DNA from: PLGF01 sp052139695
GTDB taxonomy: Bacteria; Verrucomicrobiota; Verrucomicrobiia; Limisphaerales; Palsa-1400
Length of the DNA: 48,975 nt
Reading direction: 5' to 3'
Assembly (NCBI GenBank): GCA_052139695.1
Contig: JBKQWF010000006.1
Coordinates: 1 to 48,975, forward strand
Of the stretch, positions 1 through 10,114 are shown piece after piece. The notes under the pieces were generated by a model that saw only the letters and a list, made by a program, of their open reading frames with translations, was not told the DNA's origin and did no database searches. Both the position numbers and the translations under genes were made by a program. How positions within the stretch are numbered: the stretch's first letter is position 1; every line of letters starts with the position of its first letter.

Positions 1-425
1 CAAAAACCTTCCGTAGGATTTTAGTCTCGACTCATTCTTGCTATCGTTGCCGCGCATGGAAACGAGGCAACGCTTTCGAGGGCCGCGCTGGCGCGCCACG
101 GCAGAATCGTCCGCCTCCCGCTGGCCCCTCCGCCGGCAGCTGAACCGGCGCCTCCAAAACGCCAATTGGCCCACAACCTCCTCTCCTGGCTCAACCAGAT
201 GCCGGAAGTCCAGGCCATCCCCAACCAAATTGAACCCAATTGAGGTAAATTGAGCCGCTGTGCCCCCCCCCCGGGGGGGCCGCGCCCCGCCGCGATGCCT
301 TCGCTCTCTCTTTTCGACTGGAAGTCTTGTCGTGCGCCCACTGCGCGACAATTTGGCCGATTTGAGTTGACACGGCTGTTGACTTGGCTAAGGTTTCGCG
401 CGGTTCGTATTAGCTCGATTGTCTT
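1..425. other. Non-coding left edge with a C/G homopolymer palindrome
   Basis: I see no convincing gene here; the short open frames lack family resemblance and overlap one another. A run of ten C followed by seven G at about 263-279, then a GC-rich stretch, resembles the C- and G-rich sequence at the right end of the window (48931-48975) and may be a degenerate copy of the interspersed repeat described elsewhere. The region upstream of the first gene holds TTGACA (367-372) and TTGACT (379-384), but neither has a good -10 at normal spacing. Confidence 0.4.
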
Positions 426-3400
426 ATGAGAAACCACGCAACGATTGTCTGTTCTGTATTGTGCTTGTGCGTCGGTCTGGCCCATTCCGCCAGCGCCACG
501 ATTACCGGCCAATGGGATTTTAAGGCCGTCAACTACAACGCCACCATCGGCGCCGCGATGTCACCTCTGGATCCCGCTACGGTCAGCGGGACGCAGTTTG
601 GATTGACCACCTCCTTTAGCATTCCGGCAATTGGCGGGCAGCCCACCAACGTGATGATGTTCCCGCCGGCCGTGGGTGCCAATGGCAGTTACAGCGTTCC
701 CGTAGGGGCCGCGCCCAATGACGGCGGCGGCAACGTCAATCAATATACGGTCATCATGGACGTTTTGTTTACCAATTTGCCTCCAGCAGGCAAAACCTTC
801 ACTCTCTTCGGCACCGATTATAACAGTTTTGGCGGCGAGTTTATCGTCACCTCGAGCGGGGCGGTGGGATATTCTGGTGGAACCGGCGGCCATTTGACAC
901 CCAACGCCTGGCATCGCCTCGCCATCGGGGTGGACATGACCAACAATTCTTCCGGGCTTTCCATTTTTATCGACGGCACCAACGTGCTGGAGGAGGGCTC
1001 GCCCTCCACGCTGGACGGGAGTTTTTCCATCGCCGCGAATATTTTTATGTTTGACGATACCAATATGGATACCGAGGCCGGATACCTTGCCAGCCTCCAG
1101 TTTAACGATGTCAAGCTGGCGGACGGCTTGCTTTCCGTTTTGGGCGCGCCGGCGGCTACCGGCATTCCGACGGGGCCGCCATCTGTCCCGTGGGTCGTAT
1201 CTGAAGCGCCGTTAAACAACTTGGCCAACCCTGGCCTTTCCACCATTCCCCCGGAGCCGCTGATCCAAATTGTGCTGAACGACGGAACGACCACCGTCAA
1301 CACCAATACGATTGTTCTGAAGCTTAACGGCGCGAACGTTACCCCCACCGTAACTTACTCGGCTCCCACCACCACCGTCAGCTATCAAGTGGCTTCGTTG
1401 CTTCCAGCCATGTCTGCGAATTCAGTGCTGCTGGCGTATCAGGATTCCGCGGGCGCCAGTCTGCAAGTCCAGTACGCGTTCGACGTTGGGCCGTATGTCG
1501 CCCTTCCTGTCTCGGCCGCCGGCCCGACGGGAACTGCCACCACGCCGGGCTTCATTTATCGCGTCGCGCAGGGCCCGAGCACGAACTCGATCGTCGGCAA
1601 CTTCGTCCAGGCCCAGCAACTGTTGGATGGCACGCTTCTGAATTCCGCCGGCGTGGCCTATTCCAACGAAGCCACTTTGAGCGGCACAGGTTATGTGACG
1701 AACGACATCTTTTTCGTCGATCAATACGAAGGCAACAGCGGCACGGTCGCCTTTAGCACCGTCAGTCCGGCTGGGTTTGCCAATAACCTGCCCAATTTTG
1801 TCTCCTACGGATTTCCCGGAATCCCCGGCGCGGACAGCGACGGCACCCAAAATCCTGATAACTTCGCGGACGATATCGTGGCCTACCTTCCGCTTCAGGC
1901 CGGCACTTACATTTTCGGCGTGGCCGCGGGGGAAGACCGCGTGGACAATCCGCCGGACAATGGCTACGAATTGCTTTGCGGCGCGAATCCTTATGACTTC
2001 TTTGCCACGGTTGTCGGAGAGTACGGCCGCACGGCCCAAAACTTTACCGTCGGCGCCAATACAAACACCTTTTCTTTCATCGCGCCGGTTTCTGGGGTTT
2101 ATCCGTTCCGCCTCATCCATTGGGCGCCCGCCCCGGCCGCCGGAGGAACCGCGGAAGCGGATTTGGCCTGGTATTATGTGGATCCGGCCACGGGCGACGC
2201 CATTTTGATCAACGACCCTTCCGGCGCCATTTCCGCTTATCGCGAGAGCAGCATCCCGCGGGAACCTTATGTGGAGGAAGTCAGCCCGGTCCCTGGCGGG
2301 GCCGGCTTCCCTTCGGCGGCGCCCATCGTCGTCCTGTTGAGCGACGACCAGCTCCAGGTCGCTTCCGGCTCGATCAAGCTCTCCTTGAATGGCGCGCCAG
2401 TGACTCCCAACTCCATCGTCAAGACTAACGGTGTCACCACCGTGACTTATTACCCTAATGCTTCCCGCACGACCGTTACGAACGACGTCGAGTTGGTTTA
2501 TAGCGACAATGCTTCCCCGGCCAAAAATTTTACGAACAACTGGTCCTTCACGATTGTCCTTTCCGGCGTGACCGTGCCCCCGGTCACCGGACAATGGGAT
2601 TTCAACAGCAATCTCCAGGCAACCGTCGGCACTGACTTGAAGTATTTCAACGCCTCCAACGGAGAGACCTCCAACGCCTGCCCCTTTGGCACCTGCAGCA
2701 GTTTTGGCATTCCTCTCCTCAACGGGCAAGACGCCACCGTGATGTATCGGCCCGGTTTTCCGGACAACTCCCCGATTCTCTCCAGCTATGGCTTCGTGAT
2801 GGCACCGGGAATCGCCCCCAATGGCGGCGGGGCAAAGGTGAACCAATATACCATTATTTACGACTTGTTCATCACGACCACCAACTCCGGCGTCATGACT
2901 TTCTTCCAATGCCAGAACACCAACATGCCCGAAGGCACCGACGGCAGCCTCTTCCTGCAAAATGGCGACATGGGGCAAGGGAGCGGCGGCTACACCATGA
3001 ACCACGGCCCAGTCGCCCACGGCTGGCATCGCCTGGCCTTTGCCGTCGATCTGTCCCAAAACCTCATTACCAAGTGGGTCGATGGCGTGAAGGCCCAGGA
3101 TTGGGTCAGCTCCGCCAACGGTTTGGACGCCGCCCGGCGCGCCTGGCAGCAAAATGTCTTGTTGTTTGCCGACAACGATGGCGGCACGACTGGCGACGAC
3201 AACACCCTCTCCGTCTATGTCAGCAGCATTCAAGTCCGCGCCGGCAAAATGCCCGATGCGGCGATGGTCCTTTTGGGCGGGCCTTCCGCGGGCAAGATCC
3301 CGCGGACCGTGCCCGCGACCAGTGTGACCGGCCAGTGGGATTTTAACTGGAGCAACCTGACCGCGACGGTCGGGGCGGACTTGCAATACTTCAACGCGGC

Positions 3401-4304
3401 GAACGGCGAAACTGCCAACGCGTGTCCCTTCGGGACGTGCAGCAGCTTCGGCATCCCCCCGATTAATGGCGTGGATGCCACCGTCATGTATCGCCCCGGT
3501 TTCCCGGACAACTCGCCGATTCTCTCCAGCTACGGCTTCATTATGACGCCGGAGATCGCCCCAAATGGCGGGGGCACGCTGGCCAATCAGTACACTATAA
3601 TTCTTGACATGTTCATCCCCACGACCAACAGCGGGACGATGACTTTGTTTGAATGCCAGAATACCAACATGCCTGAGGGCACCGACGGCAGCATGTTCCT
3701 GCAAAACGGCGATATTGGCCAGGGCAGCGGCGGTTACACCATGAACAACGGCCCGGTCGGCTACGGCTGGCACCGGATTGGCCTCGCCGCCGACCTCTCC
3801 AAGAACCTCATCACCAAGTGGGTCGATGGCGTGAAGGCGCAGGACTGGGTGAGTTCCGCCAACGGCTTGGATGCTCCGCGCCGCGCCTGGCAAACGAACG
3901 TCCTTTTGTTCGCCGATAATGATGGCGGCACCACCGGCGATGACAACACCCTGTCGGTTTATGTCAAGAGCATCCAGGTCAGCAGCGGCAAAGCCAGCGA
4001 CGCTCAAATGATGGCGCTAGGCGGCGTAAGCGCCTACGGGATTCCGCTGGCCGTGCCGGTCATCAACGGCGCTGTCAGCGGTGGCAACGTTGTCTTTTCC
4101 TGGGACACGGCGTTCAACGGCTACACCTTATACAGCACAACGGATCTCGCCAACCCCGCCTGGGTTCCCGTTCCCGGAGTGGATTACGCCCACAACACCA
4201 TCTCCATTCCAGTCGGAGAAACGGGCGGCACATTCTTCCGCCTGTTCGGCAGCACTGGCAACCCGCTGACCGCCGCCGGGGCCGGCAACGAGCCCTTCCA
4301 GTAA
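426..4304 (+). CDS. Large secreted protein with three LamG-like modules
   Basis: This is a 1292-residue exported protein. Residues 1-24 form a signal peptide (positive start, hydrophobic core, Ala-Ser-Ala end). A LamG/concanavalin-like module beginning ITGQWDF lies at about 26-240. Two further modules beginning VTGQWDF lie at about 720-965 and 966-1215; these two are nearly identical to each other, with shared blocks NACPFGTCSSFGIP, MYRPGFPDNSPILSSYGF and KWVDGVKAQDW. The central part (about 250-710) is unassigned beta-rich sequence with two similar blocks (ILKLNGANVTP and IKLSLNGAPVTP). The C-terminus carries the GYTLYSTTDL...FFRL module shared with other secreted proteins of this window. 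LamG folds usually bind carbohydrate or mediate adhesion, so a surface or polysaccharide-binding role is inferred; no catalytic domain is seen. The start codon has no clear ribosome binding site but begins exactly at the signal peptide. Confidence 0.88.
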   Translation: MRNHATIVCSVLCLCVGLAHSASATITGQWDFKAVNYNATIGAAMSPLDPATVSGTQFGLTTSFSIPAIGGQPTNVMMFPPAVGANGSYSVPVGAAPNDGGGNVNQYTVIMDVLFTNLPPAGKTFTLFGTDYNSFGGEFIVTSSGAVGYSGGTGGHLTPNAWHRLAIGVDMTNNSSGLSIFIDGTNVLEEGSPSTLDGSFSIAANIFMFDDTNMDTEAGYLASLQFNDVKLADGLLSVLGAPAATGIPTGPPSVPWVVSEAPLNNLANPGLSTIPPEPLIQIVLNDGTTTVNTNTIVLKLNGANVTPTVTYSAPTTTVSYQVASLLPAMSANSVLLAYQDSAGASLQVQYAFDVGPYVALPVSAAGPTGTATTPGFIYRVAQGPSTNSIVGNFVQAQQLLDGTLLNSAGVAYSNEATLSGTGYVTNDIFFVDQYEGNSGTVAFSTVSPAGFANNLPNFVSYGFPGIPGADSDGTQNPDNFADDIVAYLPLQAGTYIFGVAAGEDRVDNPPDNGYELLCGANPYDFFATVVGEYGRTAQNFTVGANTNTFSFIAPVSGVYPFRLIHWAPAPAAGGTAEADLAWYYVDPATGDAILINDPSGAISAYRESSIPREPYVEEVSPVPGGAGFPSAAPIVVLLSDDQLQVASGSIKLSLNGAPVTPNSIVKTNGVTTVTYYPNASRTTVTNDVELVYSDNASPAKNFTNNWSFTIVLSGVTVPPVTGQWDFNSNLQATVGTDLKYFNASNGETSNACPFGTCSSFGIPLLNGQDATVMYRPGFPDNSPILSSYGFVMAPGIAPNGGGAKVNQYTIIYDLFITTTNSGVMTFFQCQNTNMPEGTDGSLFLQNGDMGQGSGGYTMNHGPVAHGWHRLAFAVDLSQNLITKWVDGVKAQDWVSSANGLDAARRAWQQNVLLFADNDGGTTGDDNTLSVYVSSIQVRAGKMPDAAMVLLGGPSAGKIPRTVPATSVTGQWDFNWSNLTATVGADLQYFNAANGETANACPFGTCSSFGIPPINGVDATVMYRPGFPDNSPILSSYGFIMTPEIAPNGGGTLANQYTIILDMFIPTTNSGTMTLFECQNTNMPEGTDGSMFLQNGDIGQGSGGYTMNNGPVGYGWHRIGLAADLSKNLITKWVDGVKAQDWVSSANGLDAPRRAWQTNVLLFADNDGGTTGDDNTLSVYVKSIQVSSGKASDAQMMALGGVSAYGIPLAVPVINGAVSGGNVVFSWDTAFNGYTLYSTTDLANPAWVPVPGVDYAHNTISIPVGETGGTFFRLFGSTGNPLTAAGAGNEPFQ
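2583..4060 (+). repeat. Tandem duplicated LamG module inside the large secreted gene
   Basis: Two consecutive copies of about 740 bp (about 2583-3323 and 3324-4060) encode modules that match nearly residue for residue along their length. The first module of the gene (about 500-1150) shares only the fold pattern. The similarity of the pair suggests recent internal duplication or continuing gene conversion. Confidence 0.75.
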
Positions 4305-4607
4305 CCGCCGAGCACCGCATAATACCGCCTGGGATCCTGTCTTCCCGTCACCGTCAATCAGAGGAATTGATATGAGTGTTCCTCACTTTCTGGTTCAGGG
4401 AAACTACGAACTGTTCATCAAAATAATTAATGAATTGACGGATCTTTCATAATTGGCTCTATTGGCATTTGGCCCATAATTCGAGTCAAACGCAAGCTTG
4501 GTGTTTTGACCCTTGGCAAACCGGCCTTTGGTTTTAGCGGGTGTACATTTGGGATTTGGGTTCTGGAAGATGGCCTATCACCAACGACTGAGGAAAGGCA
4601 TGGAATC
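4305..4607. other. Intergenic region between the two large secreted genes
   Basis: About 300 bp without a recognisable gene. A possible sigma-70-like promoter is TTGACG at 4435-4440, a 17-base spacer and TCTATT at 4458-4463; the -10 is a weak match. No clear terminator hairpin is visible after the preceding gene. Confidence 0.3.
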
Positions 4608-7600
4608 ATGAAAAACCTGTCCGTGGCCGCTCATCTGCTTCCCGGCACACACGGGAAGCAAACCGTCAGGAAGTTCCACACCGTGATAATTATCCTGGCC
4701 CTTCTCCTGGCCATACGAGTGGAGGGACAAAGCCGAGGAACGAGTCTGGGGGGTAATCTCACCCTGCTTTACAGCTTCCCCAAGCTGGGAGCGGCCAATA
4801 CCGACAACAGCGACGGGGCTTGGCCCAGCTCGGGCGTGGTGGTGTCGCCAGACGGGTTACTCTACGGGCTCACTTCGGCGGGAGGCGAATACGGGCAAGG
4901 CACGGTCTTTTCGATTGACCCGCTAGACACCAATGCCGATCAATGCACGGACGTTTACGACTTCGCGGGAGCTCCCGTGCATGCCGGTGGCATCTACCCG
5001 AAGTTCGGCCTGGTGATAGACGGAGACGTGCTCTACGGGACGACCTACTATGGCGGGAGCGCCGACGGCGGCACGATTTTCTCGGTGCATACCGACGGGA
5101 CGGACTTTAGAACGCTGCACAATTTTCAGCCAAAGGAGGGAGTCAACCCGGTCGGCAACCTCCTGGTGGTGGGAGACGCCATCTTTGGGACAACCTATAC
5201 CGGAGGCGCCCACGCGGGCGCATTGTTTTGCATGGGCACTGACGGTTCTGACTTTACCGCCTTCCATATCTTCCAATCCAACGCCACCACGAATGAAGAT
5301 GGCGAATTCCAATGGGACCTGACCGACGGCGCCAACCCGGCCTGCAGCCTGGCTCTTTCCGAGGATGGAACGACCCTCTGCGGGACCACCATGTCGGGAG
5401 GAAGCGAGACGAACGGCACCGTTTTCGCGGTAGATGTAGCCAGCGGAGCCTTCCACATCCTGCACAGCTTCTCGGAGGACGGCGAGGACGGCAATTCACC
5501 GGTGGCGGGATTGGTGCTCTCGGAGGATGGGATTCTCTATGGGGCAACCTACGCGGGCGGGAAAAATGGACTTGGGACGGCTTTCTCCATCAACACCGAC
5601 GGGACGGACTTCAATGCCTTTTTTTCCTTCTCCCCCAATAACGCGCAGAGCCAGCTCAGCCAGGCCAAGGTGACCACGCCGATGGTGCTATCCGACAACG
5701 CGCAGATCCTGTACGGCACGGCTGTGGTCGCGGAGTTCCCGTTCATTGGAGCCGGCTACACCTCCGGAGGCTCGCTCTTTGCCCTGGCCGTCGATGGCTC
5801 GGCCTTTTCGTGCCTGCACGCCTTCGGCACGGTGTTTAACAAGGCGGGCGGCGCCATTGACGGGGCGGTGCCGGACCATCTGTGCCTGGCCGGCAACACC
5901 CTCTACGGCGCGGCCGCGGTGGGCGGCGGGCACAACCACGGCAACGTCTTTAGCTTGCAAATAGGCCTGGAGGCAGAGATCGCGCCCCTGCCCAGGCTAT
6001 GCCACATTGGAGACACCATCACGGTGGTGACAACTGTGCTGGACAACGACTCAGAGAGCATCTCCAACGTCAGCATAGGAGGGGAAATGCTCTTTGCAGG
6101 AACAGGAGAAGTGATCCCAGTCTCGGCCAGCGTACCTCCGATCAATATGGAACTGACTCCGCTGGGCGAACTCCAGTTGACCAACGTTTTTTCGGCCTCC
6201 AACTGGGGGACGGTGGACTTCTCGGCCATAGCGATGGGGTTCGGCGGCATAGGCAAGGTGACGAGCCAACTGGCGACAAGCCCGACGGTGATGATCGCCC
6301 CGAAGGGCGATCTGCTGCTCAAACGCGCGCAAGATGCGGGCTATGTGGGAGCGGGCATTTACCAAATGGCACCCGCCACCCCGCAGATCTTGACCAACGC
6401 GGTGACAACCAACCAGACCGCAACCTTCTACCTGGAAGTGGTCAACAACGAAACCAACGAGATGGACTATACGCTGACGGGCAGCTTTGAGGAGAGCGGT
6501 TGGACCAACCAATACCTCCTGGGAGGGGAGGATGTGACGCCAGACATCATGCTGGGGATGGACCTCCCCACCTTGCAGGCAGGGGAATCCCTGACGCTGA
6601 CCATCAACACGACCACGACCAACCAATCCGAGACCGAAAGCGTCATCAACCTGACGCTCGGCCTGGCGAGCGACCCCTCGCTGGTCGTGGACGCGGTCCA
6701 GGCCGTCGCCACCGTGGCGCCGGTGCCCGTAACCATCACCTTGCACCGCATACAGGCGGACGGCTTTACCCAGGAAAGCCTGCCCAGTGGCCTGGAGGAA
6801 ATAAAGTTCCAGCTAGTACCAGTGACTGATGTAAGCACTCTGGCGGCGCAGCCCATCATCGACGGGGGACTGGTGGCCGACGATATCACGCCGCTCCTGG
6901 TGGAGGTGTCGGCCACAGCCAGCAACCTGGCGGCCTATCCCGAGGGGCGCGCCTTCACCTTCGCCGCCAGCACCATCAATGACGGAGAACTGTACAGCCC
7001 GCTCGAGGTGAATATCCTTGATCTCACGTCGAACTCCTGGGAGGAGACGACTAATTTCACCCTCTCAGCCACGAAGACGAACGCCTTTGTGCTGCTGGGC
7101 CCAATTCGCGGCGATGACGTGGATCTGGACGAAGGGGAACTCGTGGAAGGGTTGGAAGTCACCGACGAAGCAGCGGAGGTGCTGGCGGGTTGGAGTCCGC
7201 TTCATATCCGGAAGCCTCCCATCTTCCTGCTGCACGATGCGGGTAGCGATGGGGACTGGGACCCGGGATTCACGAAGGTCCTGGGCAACTCGCGCCCGAT
7301 GACGACGGAGGGCGATCCCGGCAACTTCGTGGTAACAATCCGCTACGGGCAAGACGCCCTCCCACCCTACGCCGCCTGCATGACCGTGCCCGTCTATGAG
7401 AATACGGCCGAGAGTCTGGGGGACTGTGCCGTGATGGCGAACAACGCCATGGCAGAGGCCAAAGAAACGATCCTGAACAATTGGGCCATGACCTGCTACG
7501 ACGTAGTGGGGCATGGCCAGGGCGGGGTAATAGCCCGCATGCTCTCCAGCAAAAACCCCAACGGGAAAATCACCGCCCCGTTCCGGAACGAGGATAACTT

Positions 7601-9125
7601 CTACCGAGGGCGTTTCCACCGTGTGGTCACCATTGGCTCGCCGCACAACGGCTCGCGCCTGCTCTACTACCTCAAAGCGCTGGATGGGATCACCAATGGC
7701 GCGGATTTTAACCACACGAACCTGCTGGTGGAAGGGAGCCCGCTGGGCGCCTTGGTGGGCCTGGTCGGCGGAGCGTACCTGCCGGAGGCCTTGGCCAAGT
7801 TCGATCCCTTCGGGGAACAGATCCAGGAACTCAACGACCCTTCGCCGTCAGGAAACTGGTATCCGGATCCAGCGGCCCAGTTCCACCTGATCCGAGCCGC
7901 CATCGCGGGCTGTCCGCCAACGAACACAGACGAAGAGCCCATGGCATACCAGGTCATGGACTTGATCTACCCTGGGGCGGGCGGGGCGGTAATCCCACGG
8001 GGCTCGGATGGCGTCGTGGACCTGGACAGCATGGCAGCCAACGTGCCCCCGGCGCCACTGGCGCTGAACATCTGCGACATGACGAGCAACCTCTTTCTGT
8101 GCCACAGTGGACCGCTGTGGCCCTTTGACGCGACGGGCGATGAAACCGTGTCCACCACCATCGCCGAACATGTAATCGACGCCTTGGATCAAAACACCTT
8201 GGTGCCACAGAGCGAGATACAATTCGGGCCGTTCCCCCTCCCACCGCTCTTGGGTCAGGACGTCAAGGATGCGATCAATGGCGCGGCCGCCAGCGTTCTT
8301 CTCTACGGGGCCATAGAAGCGATCGAGGATGAGGAAGAACCGGCGGGCAAACCCAAGCCCATGGGCGGCAGCCCGAATGTTTACTCCTTCCATCTGAACT
8401 TCCCGAGCAACGAGCCGCCCGTCGGCAACGTAGCCTGGTTTGCCGTGGTTTATGGAACCAACGGAATTAGCGGCAACGGCGTCAACTGGATGGCCCAGGG
8501 CGCTAACGACGCCCAAGTTACCGTCACAGTCAACAATGGCCTGGTCGGGGATGTCGTGCTCTATGCCTGTTACAAAAACGCTTCTAATCAACTCATCCAA
8601 GTATCGGGACAGTTGCTAGTCTCACAAGGCCCGCCGGGGGCATCCCTCACCGGGATCGGCCTTCTGCCTTGGAATCCCACCTTGCCGGTGGGCTCGGAGA
8701 TAGCCATCCAAATCGTGGCGCTCTACAGCGACGGAACAAGCTCGCTGCGCTACGTCGGGACTAATGCCCTCACGGCGGCCTCCTCCGACGCCGCAGTCGT
8801 ATCCACCGCCAATCCGCTCCGGTGGGAGTTACTTTCTCCGGGTTCGGCTGAGGTGGTGGTAAACTGGTCGGGCTTTGGCGCAACGAACCAAGTGACCGCT
8901 TACAGTTCCGCTTCCGATCTGCCGGCCTTGTCGGTTTCTTACGAGAGCGGCGAAGTCACCCTCGCGTGGCCGCTCTGGGCGGCAGACTTTTCGCTGGAAA
9001 GCAATACTTCCCTCCTGGACAGTGCTTGGGATCCGGTCGCGTTGGAGCCATCAACGAACGGCCAATATCTGAACCTCACCCTGCCCATTCCTCAAGGGGC
9101 CGCATTCTTTCGTTTGGAGCGTTAG
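4608..9125 (+). CDS. GloVer-repeat secreted protein with lipase-like domain lacking the nucleophile Ser
   Basis: A 1505-residue exported protein. I start it at ATG 4608, preceded by AGGAAAGG at proper spacing, which gives a signal peptide (HTVIIILALLLAIRVEGQ) just inside the N-terminus; the open frame extends 34 codons further upstream. Residues about 45-460 hold tandem GloVer repeats with the pattern Y-S-F...G...LYG-T-T...GG...G-T-V-F. A beta-sandwich stretch follows. At about 870-1180 is an alpha/beta-hydrolase domain resembling triacylglycerol lipase/PGAP1-like proteins: FLLHDAG oxyanion strand, nucleophile elbow GHGQGG, acid loop GSDGVVD (D1134) and H1166 in LFLCHSG. The elbow normally reads GHSxG; here residue 970 is Gly (GGC at 7515-7517), so hydrolysis is doubtful. 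The C-terminus is the FSLESNTSL...FFRLER module shared with other secreted proteins. Confidence 0.88.
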   Translation: MKNLSVAAHLLPGTHGKQTVRKFHTVIIILALLLAIRVEGQSRGTSLGGNLTLLYSFPKLGAANTDNSDGAWPSSGVVVSPDGLLYGLTSAGGEYGQGTVFSIDPLDTNADQCTDVYDFAGAPVHAGGIYPKFGLVIDGDVLYGTTYYGGSADGGTIFSVHTDGTDFRTLHNFQPKEGVNPVGNLLVVGDAIFGTTYTGGAHAGALFCMGTDGSDFTAFHIFQSNATTNEDGEFQWDLTDGANPACSLALSEDGTTLCGTTMSGGSETNGTVFAVDVASGAFHILHSFSEDGEDGNSPVAGLVLSEDGILYGATYAGGKNGLGTAFSINTDGTDFNAFFSFSPNNAQSQLSQAKVTTPMVLSDNAQILYGTAVVAEFPFIGAGYTSGGSLFALAVDGSAFSCLHAFGTVFNKAGGAIDGAVPDHLCLAGNTLYGAAAVGGGHNHGNVFSLQIGLEAEIAPLPRLCHIGDTITVVTTVLDNDSESISNVSIGGEMLFAGTGEVIPVSASVPPINMELTPLGELQLTNVFSASNWGTVDFSAIAMGFGGIGKVTSQLATSPTVMIAPKGDLLLKRAQDAGYVGAGIYQMAPATPQILTNAVTTNQTATFYLEVVNNETNEMDYTLTGSFEESGWTNQYLLGGEDVTPDIMLGMDLPTLQAGESLTLTINTTTTNQSETESVINLTLGLASDPSLVVDAVQAVATVAPVPVTITLHRIQADGFTQESLPSGLEEIKFQLVPVTDVSTLAAQPIIDGGLVADDITPLLVEVSATASNLAAYPEGRAFTFAASTINDGELYSPLEVNILDLTSNSWEETTNFTLSATKTNAFVLLGPIRGDDVDLDEGELVEGLEVTDEAAEVLAGWSPLHIRKPPIFLLHDAGSDGDWDPGFTKVLGNSRPMTTEGDPGNFVVTIRYGQDALPPYAACMTVPVYENTAESLGDCAVMANNAMAEAKETILNNWAMTCYDVVGHGQGGVIARMLSSKNPNGKITAPFRNEDNFYRGRFHRVVTIGSPHNGSRLLYYLKALDGITNGADFNHTNLLVEGSPLGALVGLVGGAYLPEALAKFDPFGEQIQELNDPSPSGNWYPDPAAQFHLIRAAIAGCPPTNTDEEPMAYQVMDLIYPGAGGAVIPRGSDGVVDLDSMAANVPPAPLALNICDMTSNLFLCHSGPLWPFDATGDETVSTTIAEHVIDALDQNTLVPQSEIQFGPFPLPPLLGQDVKDAINGAAASVLLYGAIEAIEDEEEPAGKPKPMGGSPNVYSFHLNFPSNEPPVGNVAWFAVVYGTNGISGNGVNWMAQGANDAQVTVTVNNGLVGDVVLYACYKNASNQLIQVSGQLLVSQGPPGASLTGIGLLPWNPTLPVGSEIAIQIVALYSDGTSSLRYVGTNALTAASSDAAVVSTANPLRWELLSPGSAEVVVNWSGFGATNQVTAYSSASDLPALSVSYESGEVTLAWPLWAADFSLESNTSLLDSAWDPVALEPSTNGQYLNLTLPIPQGAAFFRLER

Positions 9126-10114
9126 CTTGCTGAGATGCATGACTCGGCGGGGATTTGGGAGGCTTCCATCCGGATATAATGCAACACTACCGGCGCGAGG
9201 ACCATGCCTGTAATGCCCATGAGTCTTTCGCCAACCATCAAGGCCAGCAGGGTCAGCCAAATGGAGGTGTGGATTTTCGCCCCAATGATCTTGCTGTTCA
9301 GGAAATACTCCAGTTTGTGAATCAGCACCATGAATGCCAGCGCCCACAATCCCTTGGCTGGCGAGACCATGAAACCCAGGGCCACGACCAGGGTGTTGCT
9401 GATGAGATTGCCGATCACCGGCAGAAAGCCGCAAAGAAAAGTCAATCCGACAGCGACGACCAGGTGCGGCAGACCCATGGCCGCGAGGAAGATTCCCGTG
9501 AGCACGGTGTTGATCGACGAGATGGTGATCTGGGCGTTCATCACCATGGCAAAGCTGCGGTTAAACATGGCGAAACGCCGGCTGATTTCTTCGCAGCAGA
9601 GCGAATACAAGTTATTGCGGCCGGGGCCGGCGGGCGGGTCCGGTTCCAGGCGCGGGTTCAGATACAAGCCAATGGCGACAATGCAACCAACAAATAAATA
9701 AATAAACTCCGCGGTCGCGCCGCGCGCGACATCGGCGAACTTGCCCAGGTTGCTCGCCTGGCTGCGCGCGAAGGCAAAAGCCTGTTCCTTCAAGCTGTCC
9801 AGGTTGGTGAACGGCAGTTGAATTTGATGGTCAGTGGCCCATTGGATGATGGCGGGCACCGCCCGGTCCGCGATGTTGGGCAAGGCCCGAACCGTGGCTT
9901 GGATAAAATAGGCGAGCGCGTAAGCCATCCCGGCCAGGAGCGCCAGGAAGATGGCCACCGCCAGCCATTTCGCCCGCGGCTTCAGGAAATTCAGCTTTGT
10001 GATGATAAAATAGCAAAACAAAACCGAAAGCAACAGCGCGCCGAGGTGAAGCCATCCTGTCAATACCAGGACGAGGAAAAGGAAAGCAAAAGAGACGCGA
10101 GTGGGCTGGCTCAT
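9122..10114 (-). CDS. AI-2E family transporter (PerM/YdiK-like permease)
   Basis: A 330-residue polytopic inner-membrane protein. It has paired N-terminal helices (about 8-30 and 50-75), a soluble loop (about 80-140), a helix near 150, and a C-terminal helical bundle containing TGIFLAAMGLPHLVVAVG, FLPVIGNLI and GITGMVLAPVV, the usual signature area of the AI-2E/PerM family. Length fits the family (about 340-370). Despite the name, most members have no proven AI-2 transport, and some export other solutes or act as antiporters, so the substrate is unknown. Its stop overlaps the stop of the convergent GloVer-lipase gene by 4 bp, and no partner gene is adjacent. Confidence 0.85.
   Translation of the reverse strand: MSQPTRVSFAFLFLVLVLTGWLHLGALLLSVLFCYFIITKLNFLKPRAKWLAVAIFLALLAGMAYALAYFIQATVRALPNIADRAVPAIIQWATDHQIQLPFTNLDSLKEQAFAFARSQASNLGKFADVARGATAEFIYLFVGCIVAIGLYLNPRLEPDPPAGPGRNNLYSLCCEEISRRFAMFNRSFAMVMNAQITISSINTVLTGIFLAAMGLPHLVVAVGLTFLCGFLPVIGNLISNTLVVALGFMVSPAKGLWALAFMVLIHKLEYFLNSKIIGAKIHTSIWLTLLALMVGERLMGITGMVLAPVVLHYIRMEASQIPAESCISAS

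Noticed and set aside
1422..4007. A very long minus-strand open frame (861 codons) opposite the LamG protein
   Set aside because: It is an antisense shadow: its sequence lacks any family resemblance and repeats the module duplication of the real gene, while the + strand product has a signal peptide and recognisable folds.
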